A stretch of 37,988 nt of DNA from Bacteroidia bacterium (GCA_026391255.1 JAPLDU010000026.1:1-37988), one strand, 5' to 3'; shown: positions 8,788-17,343, numbered from the stretch's first letter. Program-made: numbers and translations. Notes: a model not told the origin generated them from the sequence alone.

Positions 8788-8896
8788 TGAAAATCTGAAG
8801 ATTTGAAGATTAAGCCTTATTCGAAAAATAAAAATCATTAGGAGAATTTATATGTTATAAACATTTCCAAATCCTCAAATTTCCAAATCTTCAAAT
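8788..8896. terminator. Imperfect inverted repeat between convergent genes
   Basis: The gap between the plus-strand N-acyltransferase and the minus-strand purF-like gene holds a left arm rich in AATCTGAAGATTTGAAGATT (8791-8811) and a right arm AATCCTCAAATTTCCAAATC (8870-8889) followed by TTCAAATT. These pair imperfectly and reach the purF-like stop codon. No strong GC stem with a T-run is present, so termination function is only plausible. The arms are made of short GATTTG-type tandem units. Confidence 0.4.
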
Positions 8897-10776
8897 TAAT
8901 ATGCTCTTTCCTTTTTCCCCTCAATATAATTGATGTAAGAAGTATTCACCACCTTATTCCCGCCCGGTGTGGGATAATTACCGGTGAAATACCAGTCGCC
9001 GGTATGCCCGGGACAGGCAACATGTAAATTGTCCACAGTCTGATAAACAATGCAGACTTCTGACTTGCATCCATCCGGTTTCAGCAATTCGGCTATCTTG
9101 CGGGATACCTGTTCATAGGTAAATGGCTGATAGATCATTTTTACATAATTGACTATCTTTTCTTTAGGCAAATTTTCCTGGCTTTTTGATTTATGGTATA
9201 CTTCATTGATCACTGACTGAAGTTTATTTTCTTTCAGAAGTTCAATGGCCGCATTGAAAGCCACGAAATCACTCAGCCTGGCCATATCAATCCCATAACA
9301 ATCGGGGTACCTGATTTGGGGTGCTGACGAAACAATGACTATTTTCTTTGGTTCCAGGCGATCCAGTATTTTCAGGATACTCTGTTTTAAGGTTGTACCC
9401 CTGACGATTGAATCATCAATGATTACCAGGTTATCAGTTCCTTTCCTGATTGTATCGTAAGTAATATCATAAACATGTTCTACCATGTCGTTCCTACCCT
9501 TGTCCTGTGCAATAAAAGTCCTGAGTTTGGCATCTTTTATTGCGACCTTTTCGACCCTGGGTCTTTTGAGAACGATCTCCTGTAAATCTTCATCACTAAG
9601 ATCTTTCCAATGTGAAACTATTTTTTCCTTTTCAGCTTTAAGCATTTTATATTCAACACCTTTCAACATACCGTAAAAGGCAATCTCTGCAGTGTTGGGT
9701 ATGTATGAAAAAACAGTATTGTCCACATCCTGATCAATGGACTCCATAATAGCAGGAACAAGAAGTTCCCCGAGTTTTTTCCGTTCCTGGTAAATATCTT
9801 TATCACTTCCCCTTGAAAAATAAATCCTTTCAAATGAACAGGATCTTTTTTCCTGGGCTTCTCTTACATTCGTTTCGGTAATTCTTCCATCTTTCTTGAT
9901 TATCAATGCATTTCCTGGCTGTAATTCTTTAACGTCCTCACAAAGGACATTAAAAGCTGTCTGGATAACAGGTCTTTCCGACGTTACAACAGCTACTTCA
10001 TCATCATGGTAATAAAATGCTGGCCTGATACCCCATGGAACACGTAAAACAAATGCATCTCCATGACCAACAAGTCCGGCAATGGTATATCCTCCGTCGA
10101 AATCACGGGTCGATTCCCTCAGTATCCGGGCAATATCTATTTTATGTTCCAGCTCCTTTGGTTCAACAAAACCTTCATGGATCAGTCTTTGGTTTTCGTT
10201 ATCCAGGTAATGACCAATCTTTTCGAGGATTGTTACAGTATCAGAATAATCCCTTGGGTGCTGACCAAGCTTAACCAGTTTGTTAAATAATTCATCAACA
10301 TTGGTCAGGTTAAAGTTCCCCGCCAGCATAAGGCTTCTGGAACTCCAGTTATTCGCTCTGATAACAGGATGCACATTTTCAATACCGTATTTACCATAGG
10401 TACCGTACCTGACATGACCAAGGTAAAGCTCTCCGGCAAATGGAAGATGTTCCTTTGCCCAATGCGGATCAGCCACAAGGTCATGGCTTTTATGTTCTAT
10501 CTTATTAAAATGAGAGTATATTTTGCTGAATACATCCCTGATGGGTTCCGGCTGGTTGGTGCGTTCGCGGTGCATGTAATTTACTCCCGGTGCCATGTCA
10601 AGCTTTATATTTACCACCCCTGCACCATCCTGGCCCCTGTTATGCTGCTTTTCCATGAGCAGGTATAGTTTCTGCAGTCCATACATCCAGGTATGATATT
10701 TCAGATGATAATACTCCAACGGTTTAAGTAACCTCACCAGTGCAATACCACATTCATGTCTGATAGCATCAGTCAT
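8896..10776 (-). CDS. PurF-like amidophosphoribosyltransferase (long Bacteroidota paralogue)
   Basis: 626 residues combining an N-terminal Ntn-hydrolase glutaminase with a C-terminal phosphoribosyltransferase domain. HECGIAL places the presumed nucleophile at Cys9, so a short propeptide would need to be removed. EKQHNRGQDGAG (about 43-54), LGHVRYGT and AGNFNLTNVDEL are PurF glutaminase motifs. The PRPP loop VIIDDSIVRGTT is at about 451-462. Typical PurF is about 470-510 residues; here extra sequence is spread through the protein, including the glutaminase domain and a C-terminal extension. Bacteroidota commonly carry such a ~630-residue form, and whether it is the pathway enzyme or a paralogue cannot be told from this window. 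A transketolase remnant and a promoter-like site lie just upstream. Confidence 0.85.
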   Translation of the reverse strand: MTDAIRHECGIALVRLLKPLEYYHLKYHTWMYGLQKLYLLMEKQHNRGQDGAGVVNIKLDMAPGVNYMHRERTNQPEPIRDVFSKIYSHFNKIEHKSHDLVADPHWAKEHLPFAGELYLGHVRYGTYGKYGIENVHPVIRANNWSSRSLMLAGNFNLTNVDELFNKLVKLGQHPRDYSDTVTILEKIGHYLDNENQRLIHEGFVEPKELEHKIDIARILRESTRDFDGGYTIAGLVGHGDAFVLRVPWGIRPAFYYHDDEVAVVTSERPVIQTAFNVLCEDVKELQPGNALIIKKDGRITETNVREAQEKRSCSFERIYFSRGSDKDIYQERKKLGELLVPAIMESIDQDVDNTVFSYIPNTAEIAFYGMLKGVEYKMLKAEKEKIVSHWKDLSDEDLQEIVLKRPRVEKVAIKDAKLRTFIAQDKGRNDMVEHVYDITYDTIRKGTDNLVIIDDSIVRGTTLKQSILKILDRLEPKKIVIVSSAPQIRYPDCYGIDMARLSDFVAFNAAIELLKENKLQSVINEVYHKSKSQENLPKEKIVNYVKMIYQPFTYEQVSRKIAELLKPDGCKSEVCIVYQTVDNLHVACPGHTGDWYFTGNYPTPGGNKVVNTSYINYIEGKKERAY

Positions 10777-10829
10777 CGTATGAATTTATTTTTTCAGTTA
10801 TTTTTAATTTTTGTAACAATACAGGTCAT

Positions 10830-11006
10830 TTAGAATGAAGGACGGGAGAAAAATATGCCGGGAAATGCTTCTTTGAAAAGATTGAGACAAACAGAAGAAG
10901 TAATATCGGTAACGGGGGCAACCACCCCATGATTTCTGAATCCTAATTCACGCAAGCCTTCCCCAAATCCAAAACGGGTAGCTTTCTGCTGTTTAAGTTC
11001 AAACAT
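10830..11006 (-). pseudogene. Remnant of the transketolase C-terminal (Pyr-domain) gene, 58 codons
   Basis: The frame from the ATG at 11006 encodes 58 residues. Residues 8-54 (KATRFGFGEGLRELG, then VVAPVTDITSSV and LFKEAFPGIFFS) resemble the start of transketolase pyrimidine-binding domains, whose family pattern is TR-x-x-(F/Y)G-x-x-L-x-ELG...VVAL-x-ADL-x-x-S...F-x-x-x-FP-x-RFF. In the family this is followed by GIAEQN; here the similarity ends at FFS and a stop follows after RPSF. The conserved aspartate of ADL appears as D in PVTDI. The rest of the gene is absent, so I read this as a 3' deletion remnant. It is not disrupted internally and could still be translated as a leader peptide. It ends 53 bp before the purF-like ATG. 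Confidence 0.62.
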
Positions 11007-11026
11007 CTGGGTGATAAATATCACGA

Positions 11027-11034
11027 CAAAAGTA
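11027..11034 (-). promoter_or_regulatory. Bacteroidota -7 element (TACTTTTG) before the transketolase remnant
   Basis: On the minus strand TACTTTTG matches the consensus TAnnTTTG exactly. About 20 bp further upstream lies only a T-rich stretch (11051-11058 region), not a clear TTTG. Transcription would begin near 11020, about 14 nt ahead of the remnant's ATG and about 245 nt ahead of the purF-like start. It is the best promoter candidate I see for the purF-like gene. Confidence 0.45.
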
Positions 11035-11146
11035 CATCAAATTCCTGAGTATAAAAAACAGTTTCAATTTCTGATCAGCATCTTTTGCTCATCTTGCGTT
11101 AATATTTAAACGCTTAAGACGCCATAGTCACAATTTCTGAATTCTT

Positions 11147-11713
11147 TTAGCTTCCGAGGATAAGGAACAGTGAACTTCCGATTCCAATTCCTGAAATCAG
11201 GAGGTTAATATCACGCATCCTGATATTAAAGACATTAACAAGTACTGAAATCACAAGACAAATGACAACAGTTACCAGCAGTTCGCCCCATTCTAGTCCC
11301 AGATTATATGCAAATGTAATAAGGCCATGATTTCCGGGAATCCCGGAAGATAATGTTCTTGCAAGAATAAGCGATGCTGACAATGAAAACAGGATAACCA
11401 GGAAGTACCTGGCTAAATGTTGCCTGGCTGAAGGGTTATCGCTCTTCTGGAAAATATTTAACAATGAAGCAAGAAGGATTAAGCATGCCGGCAGATAAAC
11501 AATAGCAAGAGGAATGGGTTTGTTATCAAATATTTGAAAAAAAATGAGTGACAACAGATCACCTGCAATAAAAGCGGTAAACAATACCAGCAGCTTTTTC
11601 CACAACTTATACGAATAAACTGAAAATACTACCGTTATTAATAGGATGTTAACATAACCTGAAGCCGAAGAGATATGCTTAAAACCAAGCTGGAAATAAT
11701 CCTGAAACATCAT
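11147..11713 (-). CDS. HupE/UreJ-like membrane protein with degenerate metal-site motifs
   Basis: 188 residues, strongly hydrophobic, with five to six predicted transmembrane segments. It follows the HupE/UreJ layout: an N-terminal FQLGFKHI segment, WKKLLVLFTAFIAGD, and a late FAYNLGLEWGELLV that matches the family's F-N-L-G-x-E-x-G-Q-L-L signature. In typical members TM1 carries GYDHILF and TM2 carries TAF-x-x-GHS; here these read GYVNILL and TAFIAGD. The presumed metal-binding Asp/His positions are therefore changed. HupE/UreJ proteins are linked to nickel or cobalt handling, but this copy may have lost that role. It is divergent from a DUF6702-like gene, a known neighbour of HupE genes in Bacteroidota. 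Function uncertain. Confidence 0.6.
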   Translation of the reverse strand: MMFQDYFQLGFKHISSASGYVNILLITVVFSVYSYKLWKKLLVLFTAFIAGDLLSLIFFQIFDNKPIPLAIVYLPACLILLASLLNIFQKSDNPSARQHLARYFLVILFSLSASLILARTLSSGIPGNHGLITFAYNLGLEWGELLVTVVICLVISVLVNVFNIRMRDINLLISGIGIGSSLFLILGS

Positions 11714-11726
11714 ACTGATTTTCTGA

Positions 11727-11734
11727 CAAAGGTA
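11727..11734 (-). promoter_or_regulatory. -7-like element (TACCTTTG) before the HupE-like gene
   Basis: On the minus strand TACCTTTG matches TAnnTTTG and lies 13 bp before the ATG at 11713. The -33 position shows only a TTT tract. The predicted start would be within a few bases of the ATG, giving a very short leader, so the call is tentative. Confidence 0.3.
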
Positions 11735-11758
11735 AAATTTTGTACTTTTACTAAAATC

Positions 11759-11794
11759 TGAGTTTGTAAAGTTTATAAAGTTGAAAGTTAAAAG
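11759..11794. repeat. Second copy of the 9-bp tandem repeat family
   Basis: TGAGTTTGTAAAGTTTATAA followed by AGTTGAAAGTTAAAAG matches the reverse complement of 5199-5257 in register: the same TCwGAGTTTGTAAAGTT start and GAAAGT end, but fewer internal 9-mers. It lies in the 225-bp divergent gap between the HupE-like and DUF6702-like genes. Confidence 0.6.
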
Positions 11795-11863
11795 GAATAA
11801 AAATTTTAATAATTAATATATCCTGTTGCCTGATGATTGATACCGGATATGTTTTCTTATGGC

Positions 11864-11897
11864 TTACAGTCTAAAAGCCTACAGCCTAAAGGTCTGA
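11864..11897. repeat. Short dispersed motif TACAGTCTAAAAGCCT with an adjacent variant
   Basis: TACAGTCTAAAAGCCT is followed at once by the variant TACAGCCTAAAGGTCT. Related sequence occurs at 30565-30589 and, inverted, at 37302-37326, always between genes. No function is evident. Confidence 0.45.
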
Positions 11898-11938
11898 GTA
11901 TTTACAATTTTTTAAATAATAATAATTTAAGGTAAAAG

Positions 11939-12445
11939 ATGATGGGGATTATTGGTGTGATATTAATCCATTTATTAACGGCTTCATCAATGACGCATCC
12001 CCTCCATTTATCAGTGACTAATCTTGATTTCAACAACGAATCAGGAACATTTATCGTGGCCGTAAAATTTTTTACTATGGATTTGGAAGATGTGGTATTA
12101 ATGCAAAGCAATGAAAAACTGAATCTTGGAAAACAGGACGAATTAAAAAACAGCGCTGAATTGATCAATACCTATTTTTTAAAAAATTTTGGTATAATAT
12201 TTGATAATCAATCATATAGAAAAGCAGAACTAAAATATAAAGAGAAAAAAAATGTTGACGATTCAACCTGGTTATATTATGAATTCAGCAGACCGGCAAA
12301 AAGTAAATCAATGACCATCAATACATCATTGTTATTTGACCTGTTTCCTGACCAGACTAATCTCGTCATCTTAAAATACCTTGAGAAGAACGACGGCGCC
12401 GAACTGAACAAGGATAATAAGTCGTACACTTTTTATTTTGAGTAG
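11939..12445 (+). CDS. DUF6702-like exported protein
   Basis: 168 residues. A hydrophobic N-terminus (about 1-18) resembles a signal peptide, followed by the family-like opening MTHPLHLSVTNLDFNNESGTFIVAVKFFTMDLED, a central region with KNFGIIFDNQSY, and a LLFDLFPDQTNLVILKY segment near the C-terminus. DUF6702 proteins are small secreted or periplasmic Bacteroidota proteins commonly encoded beside HupE/UreJ genes; the divergent neighbour here fits. The molecular function of the family is unknown to me. The TAG stop lies 4 nt before the ATG of the next gene, so the two are probably one transcript. ATG at 11939 or 11942 are equally possible. Confidence 0.65.
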   Translation: MMGIIGVILIHLLTASSMTHPLHLSVTNLDFNNESGTFIVAVKFFTMDLEDVVLMQSNEKLNLGKQDELKNSAELINTYFLKNFGIIFDNQSYRKAELKYKEKKNVDDSTWLYYEFSRPAKSKSMTINTSLLFDLFPDQTNLVILKYLEKNDGAELNKDNKSYTFYFE

Positions 12446-12449
12446 GCTG

Positions 12450-15062
12450 ATGAGGAAAATCATACTAAATATTTTATTTATTCTGATTTGTCTGCCTGTA
12501 TTTGCCACACATAACAGGGCCGGCGAAATTACTGTCAAATATATCAGTCCGTTAACTTATGAGATCACCCTTACTACCTATACATACCGTTTAAGTCCGG
12601 CTGACCGTCCCCAGCTTGAGGTTAGCTGGGGTGATAATACCACATCAATTGTTAACAGGCATGATAAAATTCTGCTTCCCGATTTTTACAATCAAAACAT
12701 CTATTATGGAACTCACACATTTCCCGGACCGGGCATTTACCAGATCATGATGCAGGATCCAAACAGGAACCTGGGGATTGGGAATATTCCCAACTCGGTG
12801 AATATTGTCTTTGCTATAAAAACCACCCTTATCATCAATCCAGTTCTTGGGGAAAACAGTTCTCCCATTTTACTAAAAGCTCCCATTGACAAGGCCGCTC
12901 TTCATCACATTTTTATACACAACCCTGAAGCATTCGATCCCGACGGTGACAGTTTATCATACAAACTTACAACATGTTTAGGAGAGAACGGAGTACCTAT
13001 TGCCGATTACACCATTCCACCTTATGATCATAAGTTTTATGTAGATTCCATTACCGGTGATCTTGTCTGGGACTCACCCACACAGGTTGGTAAGTACAAT
13101 GTTGCCATGCTCATTCAGGAATGGAGAAAGGGACAAAAGATCGGAACCATTGAACGTGATATGCAAATTGAGGTGTACGATGCTGATAATAATCCTCCTG
13201 TAATAGCTCCTATGAAAGATACCTGTGTTGAAGCGGGTACTTTGCTCCAATTCCCGGTTTCGGCTACTGACCCTGACGGGAATTTCATCAATTTAACGGC
13301 AATCGGTGGCCCTTTTCATTTTCAACCCGATTCTGCTATATTAATTCCGGGCATTAACCTCCCCGGGCATGCCACTGCTACTTTCAAATGGCAGACAGAT
13401 TGCTCCGATGTGAGAAAACAACCGTACCAGATAGGATTCATCGCCGAAGACACACTTACCAGTCTTCAACTCGTGGATATTAAAAATGTGGATATCACAG
13501 TTGTTTCACCTGCTCCCAAAAACCTTGCATTACAACCTACCAATAATTCCATTCTCCTGACCTGGGATCATTGTATATGTCCAAAAGCTAACGGATATGA
13601 GATTTACCGGCATGAAGACAGTATCGGATATTCACCCGGTTATTGTATTACCGGAGTACCTGCATCGACAGGTTATGTCAAAATCGGTGAAGTTTCCGGG
13701 CTGAATAACATCTCATTTAACGACAATAATAATGGTCTTGGGTTAGTACAAGGCATCGAGTATTGTTATATGGTTGTGGCTACTTTTCCTGACGGAGCCG
13801 AAAGTTATCCTTCCGAAGAACACTGCACACATCTTGTGAGGGGAATACCTGTCATTACTAATGTAAGTGTTAAAACTACCAGTAAAACCAACGGGTCTAT
13901 GTATATTGCATGGTCGAAGCCATCCCAGCTTGATACCATTGCCCTACCAGGTCCGTATGTATATCTTATTTACAGATCAAATGATTACTGGGGTAATTCG
14001 CTTCATCCGATTGATTCCCTTTACCTGAAAGGTCTTAACGACACTATCTATAATGATACTTTGCTGAATACCCTTGAATCGCCATATAGTTATAAGATCG
14101 AACTATATGAGAATCAACCCGACTATCGCATTCTTATCGGCGCACCACAAGTGGCATCCTCAGTATTCGTCAGCATTGCTTCAGGTGACAATCAGCTTGC
14201 TCTTCATTTTAATGAAAATGTTCCCTGGATTAATACAAAGTTCGTGATTTACAAAATGAACAATCTCACCGGTCTGTATGACTCCCTTGGAATTTCCGAC
14301 AGTCTGGGCTATGTGGATATTAACCTTAAAAACGGCCAGAATTATTGTTACAAAGTCAAAAGCATCGGTAATTATACCATCAGCGGACTGATTGATCCGA
14401 TAATAAATTATTCACAGGAAGCCTGTGCTGTACCATTAGATACAGTGCCACCGTGTCCCATTGAAGTAAATTTAGCGGAACATTGTCCTGAATATATGAA
14501 TATCCTGAACTGGGTAAATCCGAATACCTGGTGCTGCAACGATGCAATCAGGTATAACATTTATTATTCCCCAACGTCAAATGGCACACTGAATCTGATC
14601 GCAAGCATTGATTCCGTGTCACAAACAACATTCTATCACGTATTTAATGAAAATGTTATTTCAATTGCCGGATGTTATGCTGTAACAGCAATTGACTCGT
14701 TTGGAAACGAAAGCAAGAAGGTGAAGGTTTGTATAGATTCCTGCGCATCTGATTACAGACTTCCCAACGTATTCACACCGAATAACGATGAGTTTAACCA
14801 ATTATACCAGCCAGTTTTCCCATATCATTTTATTGAGAAAGTAGATATGAAAATTTTCGATCGTTGGGGAATATTGGTCTTTAAGACAGAAGACCCTAAT
14901 ATTAACTGGGACGGCAGATACCTCAAAAACAACAAACTGGTTACTGAAGGAGTATATTATTATGTTTGTGATGTTTATACCATTCGTCTTTCCGGTTTGG
15001 AGCATACCACACTTGTTGGATTCATCCATGTATTTACTGGAGGAAAAAAATCGGGGAAATAA
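12450..15062 (+). CDS. Secreted multi-domain protein with CHU_C / T9SS type B sorting domain
   Basis: About 870 residues. I place the start at the ATG at 12450, just before the signal peptide (MRKIILNILFILICLPVFA), rather than at the in-frame TTG at 12438 inside the upstream gene. The mature protein begins THNRAGEITVKYISP, a common opening in gliding-motility-associated proteins. PKD/cadherin-like segments with DPDGDSLSY and SATDPDGNF motifs follow, then two or more fibronectin type III-like domains. The last ~95 residues (RLPNVFTPNNDEFNQLY, KIFDRWGILVFKTED, NWDGRYL, EGVYYYVCDVY) are a typical CHU_C domain. Such proteins are exported by the type IX system. No PorP/SprF gene is adjacent. The individual role is unknown; adhesion is a guess. 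Confidence 0.9.
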   Translation: MRKIILNILFILICLPVFATHNRAGEITVKYISPLTYEITLTTYTYRLSPADRPQLEVSWGDNTTSIVNRHDKILLPDFYNQNIYYGTHTFPGPGIYQIMMQDPNRNLGIGNIPNSVNIVFAIKTTLIINPVLGENSSPILLKAPIDKAALHHIFIHNPEAFDPDGDSLSYKLTTCLGENGVPIADYTIPPYDHKFYVDSITGDLVWDSPTQVGKYNVAMLIQEWRKGQKIGTIERDMQIEVYDADNNPPVIAPMKDTCVEAGTLLQFPVSATDPDGNFINLTAIGGPFHFQPDSAILIPGINLPGHATATFKWQTDCSDVRKQPYQIGFIAEDTLTSLQLVDIKNVDITVVSPAPKNLALQPTNNSILLTWDHCICPKANGYEIYRHEDSIGYSPGYCITGVPASTGYVKIGEVSGLNNISFNDNNNGLGLVQGIEYCYMVVATFPDGAESYPSEEHCTHLVRGIPVITNVSVKTTSKTNGSMYIAWSKPSQLDTIALPGPYVYLIYRSNDYWGNSLHPIDSLYLKGLNDTIYNDTLLNTLESPYSYKIELYENQPDYRILIGAPQVASSVFVSIASGDNQLALHFNENVPWINTKFVIYKMNNLTGLYDSLGISDSLGYVDINLKNGQNYCYKVKSIGNYTISGLIDPIINYSQEACAVPLDTVPPCPIEVNLAEHCPEYMNILNWVNPNTWCCNDAIRYNIYYSPTSNGTLNLIASIDSVSQTTFYHVFNENVISIAGCYAVTAIDSFGNESKKVKVCIDSCASDYRLPNVFTPNNDEFNQLYQPVFPYHFIEKVDMKIFDRWGILVFKTEDPNINWDGRYLKNNKLVTEGVYYYVCDVYTIRLSGLEHTTLVGFIHVFTGGKKSGK

Positions 15063-15119
15063 TAATGATTTAAATATTTCAGATAAATTAGTATGTACAT
15101 TATTGTAAAACAATATTTT

Positions 15120-16331
15120 ATGGCGGTCAGGATTTTTACGATTCTGATATGTCTGTCAGCACCATTTGCCACATTTTGCCAGCAAAACGGAGAATATGAC
15201 GATTACTTTGCCGGACTGGCATCCCTTGAATATAAAAACTACGATCATGCGATTGGTGATTTCACAAAAGCGCTGGAAACAAACAAGAATGAGTATTCTG
15301 TTTATTTGAACAGGGCAGAGTCATATTACAGTTTACATAAATTTGATCTGGCAATAACAGACTTCAGAAAAGCAGACCAACTGAGGCCGGGAGTAGCAAC
15401 ATACCGTATTGCCTGTTGTTATGCAGCACTGGGAAACACAAAAGAAGCAACTGCCAGCCTTGAAACCCATCTCAGATCTGAATATAAACTACCTGAAAGT
15501 AAGATAAAACTGGACAAATCATTCACCGGAATTGAAAATTCTGCCGAATGGAAGAACCTGTGGTTAAATGACTGGTACAATAAACAGGAGCAGGCCCTTG
15601 CAGATGCTAATTATCTACTGAGTAACAAAAAATATAATGATGCCCTGGAAACTCTTGATAACCTGCTCTCGCAAAAGAAAAAATTTTCAGAGGGATATTA
15701 CCTGAGAGCAAAGGTATTTGAGCTTCTGAACGATGATAAAAATGCTTTGACTGATTACTCTGAAGCCATCAATAACAATAAAAATAACCCTGGATATTAT
15801 ATTGACAGGGCAAAATTGTACATCCGTCTTGAAAAATATCAGCAGGCTCTGGCTGATCTGAATAAAGCCCTTGACCTTGAACCACTCAATATTCACTTAT
15901 ATCCTGATATTGCCATGGTACAAAGTAAGATGAAGGAGTACAAAAAAGCCATTGTTAATCTTGAATTATATCTGAAATTCTTTGACCATGATGACGCCTG
16001 CCTTTGCCAGGCTGGAGTTTGCCGTTTTGATCTTCAACAATATGATGCAGCTATTGAATATTTTAATCAGGCACTGGAGCTGAACAAAGGTGTTGCAAAG
16101 TATTACAACAGCAGAGCATATGCTTATTCAATGAAGAATGATTACAAAGATGCAGAAAATGATTTTTCCATGTCGCTCGACCTTTTACCTAAAGACGCCA
16201 CTGTTTATTATGGCCGGGGCATGGTAAGACTGCTTCTGGAAAAAAAGAATGATGCATGTAAAGACTTTGAAAGAGCGGCTAACCTTGGAAATAATGATGC
16301 CGTAAAACAGTTGGAAATAAATTGCCACTGA
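15120..16331 (+). CDS. Exported tetratricopeptide-repeat protein
   Basis: 403 residues from the ATG at 15120, chosen over the ATG at 15093 because it places a clean signal peptide (MAVRIFTILICLSAPFATFC) at the N-terminus. At least eight TPR units follow, with recurrent hallmarks such as YDHAIGDFTKALE, FDLAITDFRKA, KNALTDYSEAI, YQQALADLNKALDL and YDAAIEYFNQALEL. It lies 57 nt after the CHU_C gene in the same direction, so it may be co-transcribed. TPR arrays of this type act as protein-interaction scaffolds; a periplasmic partner is likely but not identifiable. It converges on fmt with a gap of only 21 bp. Confidence 0.88.
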   Translation: MAVRIFTILICLSAPFATFCQQNGEYDDYFAGLASLEYKNYDHAIGDFTKALETNKNEYSVYLNRAESYYSLHKFDLAITDFRKADQLRPGVATYRIACCYAALGNTKEATASLETHLRSEYKLPESKIKLDKSFTGIENSAEWKNLWLNDWYNKQEQALADANYLLSNKKYNDALETLDNLLSQKKKFSEGYYLRAKVFELLNDDKNALTDYSEAINNNKNNPGYYIDRAKLYIRLEKYQQALADLNKALDLEPLNIHLYPDIAMVQSKMKEYKKAIVNLELYLKFFDHDDACLCQAGVCRFDLQQYDAAIEYFNQALELNKGVAKYYNSRAYAYSMKNDYKDAENDFSMSLDLLPKDATVYYGRGMVRLLLEKKNDACKDFERAANLGNNDAVKQLEINCH

Positions 16332-16352
16332 TCCTGATGCAGAATTTGCTTA

Positions 16353-17342
16353 TCATTGAATGAAATAATTCTCTATTTTAAAACCTCTCAGAAAATCCTT
16401 TATTGACATTCGTTTTTTACCTGAAATCTGCAACTCTTTTATATTCAGGTATCCATCTTTTGTTGTAATATTCATAAAGGTTTTACCATCTGTCAGAATG
16501 GTTCCGGGTTGATGGCCGTGATGTTCGGACGATTTATCAGTTTCAAATATTTTTAGCAGCAAGCGTGTTCCTTTATTGTCAGTAATTTCGGTAAAGGCTG
16601 CAGGGTCAGGCGATAATCCCCTTATGAAGTCATAAACAGCTGCAACATCTTTTTTCCAATCAATCCTGCAGTCACTTGTAAATATTCTTGGCGCTGTCTT
16701 CAGTTCATTTTCAACAGAAAAATACACAGTTTGATCTTGCCGAGGATAATCACCTGATTTTATTGCATTTAATGTTTTTACCAACAGATTGGCTCCATGA
16801 ATCATCAGTTTATCATGCAAACTTCCTGCATATTCCTTTTCAGAAATATCTACTGCTTCCCGATAAATAATTTTGCCTGTATCAATTTGTTTCTCAATAA
16901 AAAAAGTGGTCACACCTGTTGTTATTTCGCCATTGATAATCACATGGTTGATGGGTGCAGCACCCCGGTAGTCGGGCAATAGAGAGGCATGCAAATTAAT
17001 AGTTCCTTTCGGGGGCAATGTAAAAACCTCTTCAGGGAGCATCCTGAAAGCGACAACTACGAAAAGATCCGCTTTAAGATCACTTAATTGCATGATAAAC
17101 TCCGGTGACCTGAGCTTTTCCGGCTGTAAAACCTGCAGATTTAATTCAACAGCTGTTTTTTTTACTTCAGACTGATGCAGGTGCAAACCTCTGCCAGCCG
17201 GTCTGTCAGGTGCTGTAACCACACCAACGACATTAAAACCTGCATCAGCAATAACCCTCAGGCAATATGCCGCAAACCCGGGAGTTCCAAGAAAAACAAT
17301 CCTGAACAAAGGATCATTATTATTTACTGCAGTTTCAATCAT
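16353..17342 (-). CDS. fmt: Methionyl-tRNA formyltransferase
   Basis: Formylates initiator Met-tRNA using 10-formyl-tetrahydrofolate. Key blocks are FRIVFLGTPGFAAYCL near the N-terminus, NLHASLLPDYRGAAPINHVIINGE carrying the catalytic Asn-His region of formyl transferases, GVTTFFIEKQIDTGKII, and the C-terminal OB-like domain (YDFIRGLSPDPAAFTE). I choose the ATG at 17342, because it begins 1 nt after the lptD TGA (TGATATG), over an in-frame ATG at 17360 inside lptD. This gives 329 residues, close to the family's ~315, with a short N-terminal extension before FRIVFLG. Translation is probably coupled to lptD. Confidence 0.95.
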   Translation of the reverse strand: MIETAVNNNDPLFRIVFLGTPGFAAYCLRVIADAGFNVVGVVTAPDRPAGRGLHLHQSEVKKTAVELNLQVLQPEKLRSPEFIMQLSDLKADLFVVVAFRMLPEEVFTLPPKGTINLHASLLPDYRGAAPINHVIINGEITTGVTTFFIEKQIDTGKIIYREAVDISEKEYAGSLHDKLMIHGANLLVKTLNAIKSGDYPRQDQTVYFSVENELKTAPRIFTSDCRIDWKKDVAAVYDFIRGLSPDPAAFTEITDNKGTRLLLKIFETDKSSEHHGHQPGTILTDGKTFMNITTKDGYLNIKELQISGKKRMSIKDFLRGFKIENYFIQ

Positions 17343-17343
17343 A

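Noticed and set aside
15093-15120. ATG at 15093 as the start of the TPR protein
   Set aside because: It would put nine residues ahead of a normal signal peptide. The ATG at 15120 gives a standard signal sequence.
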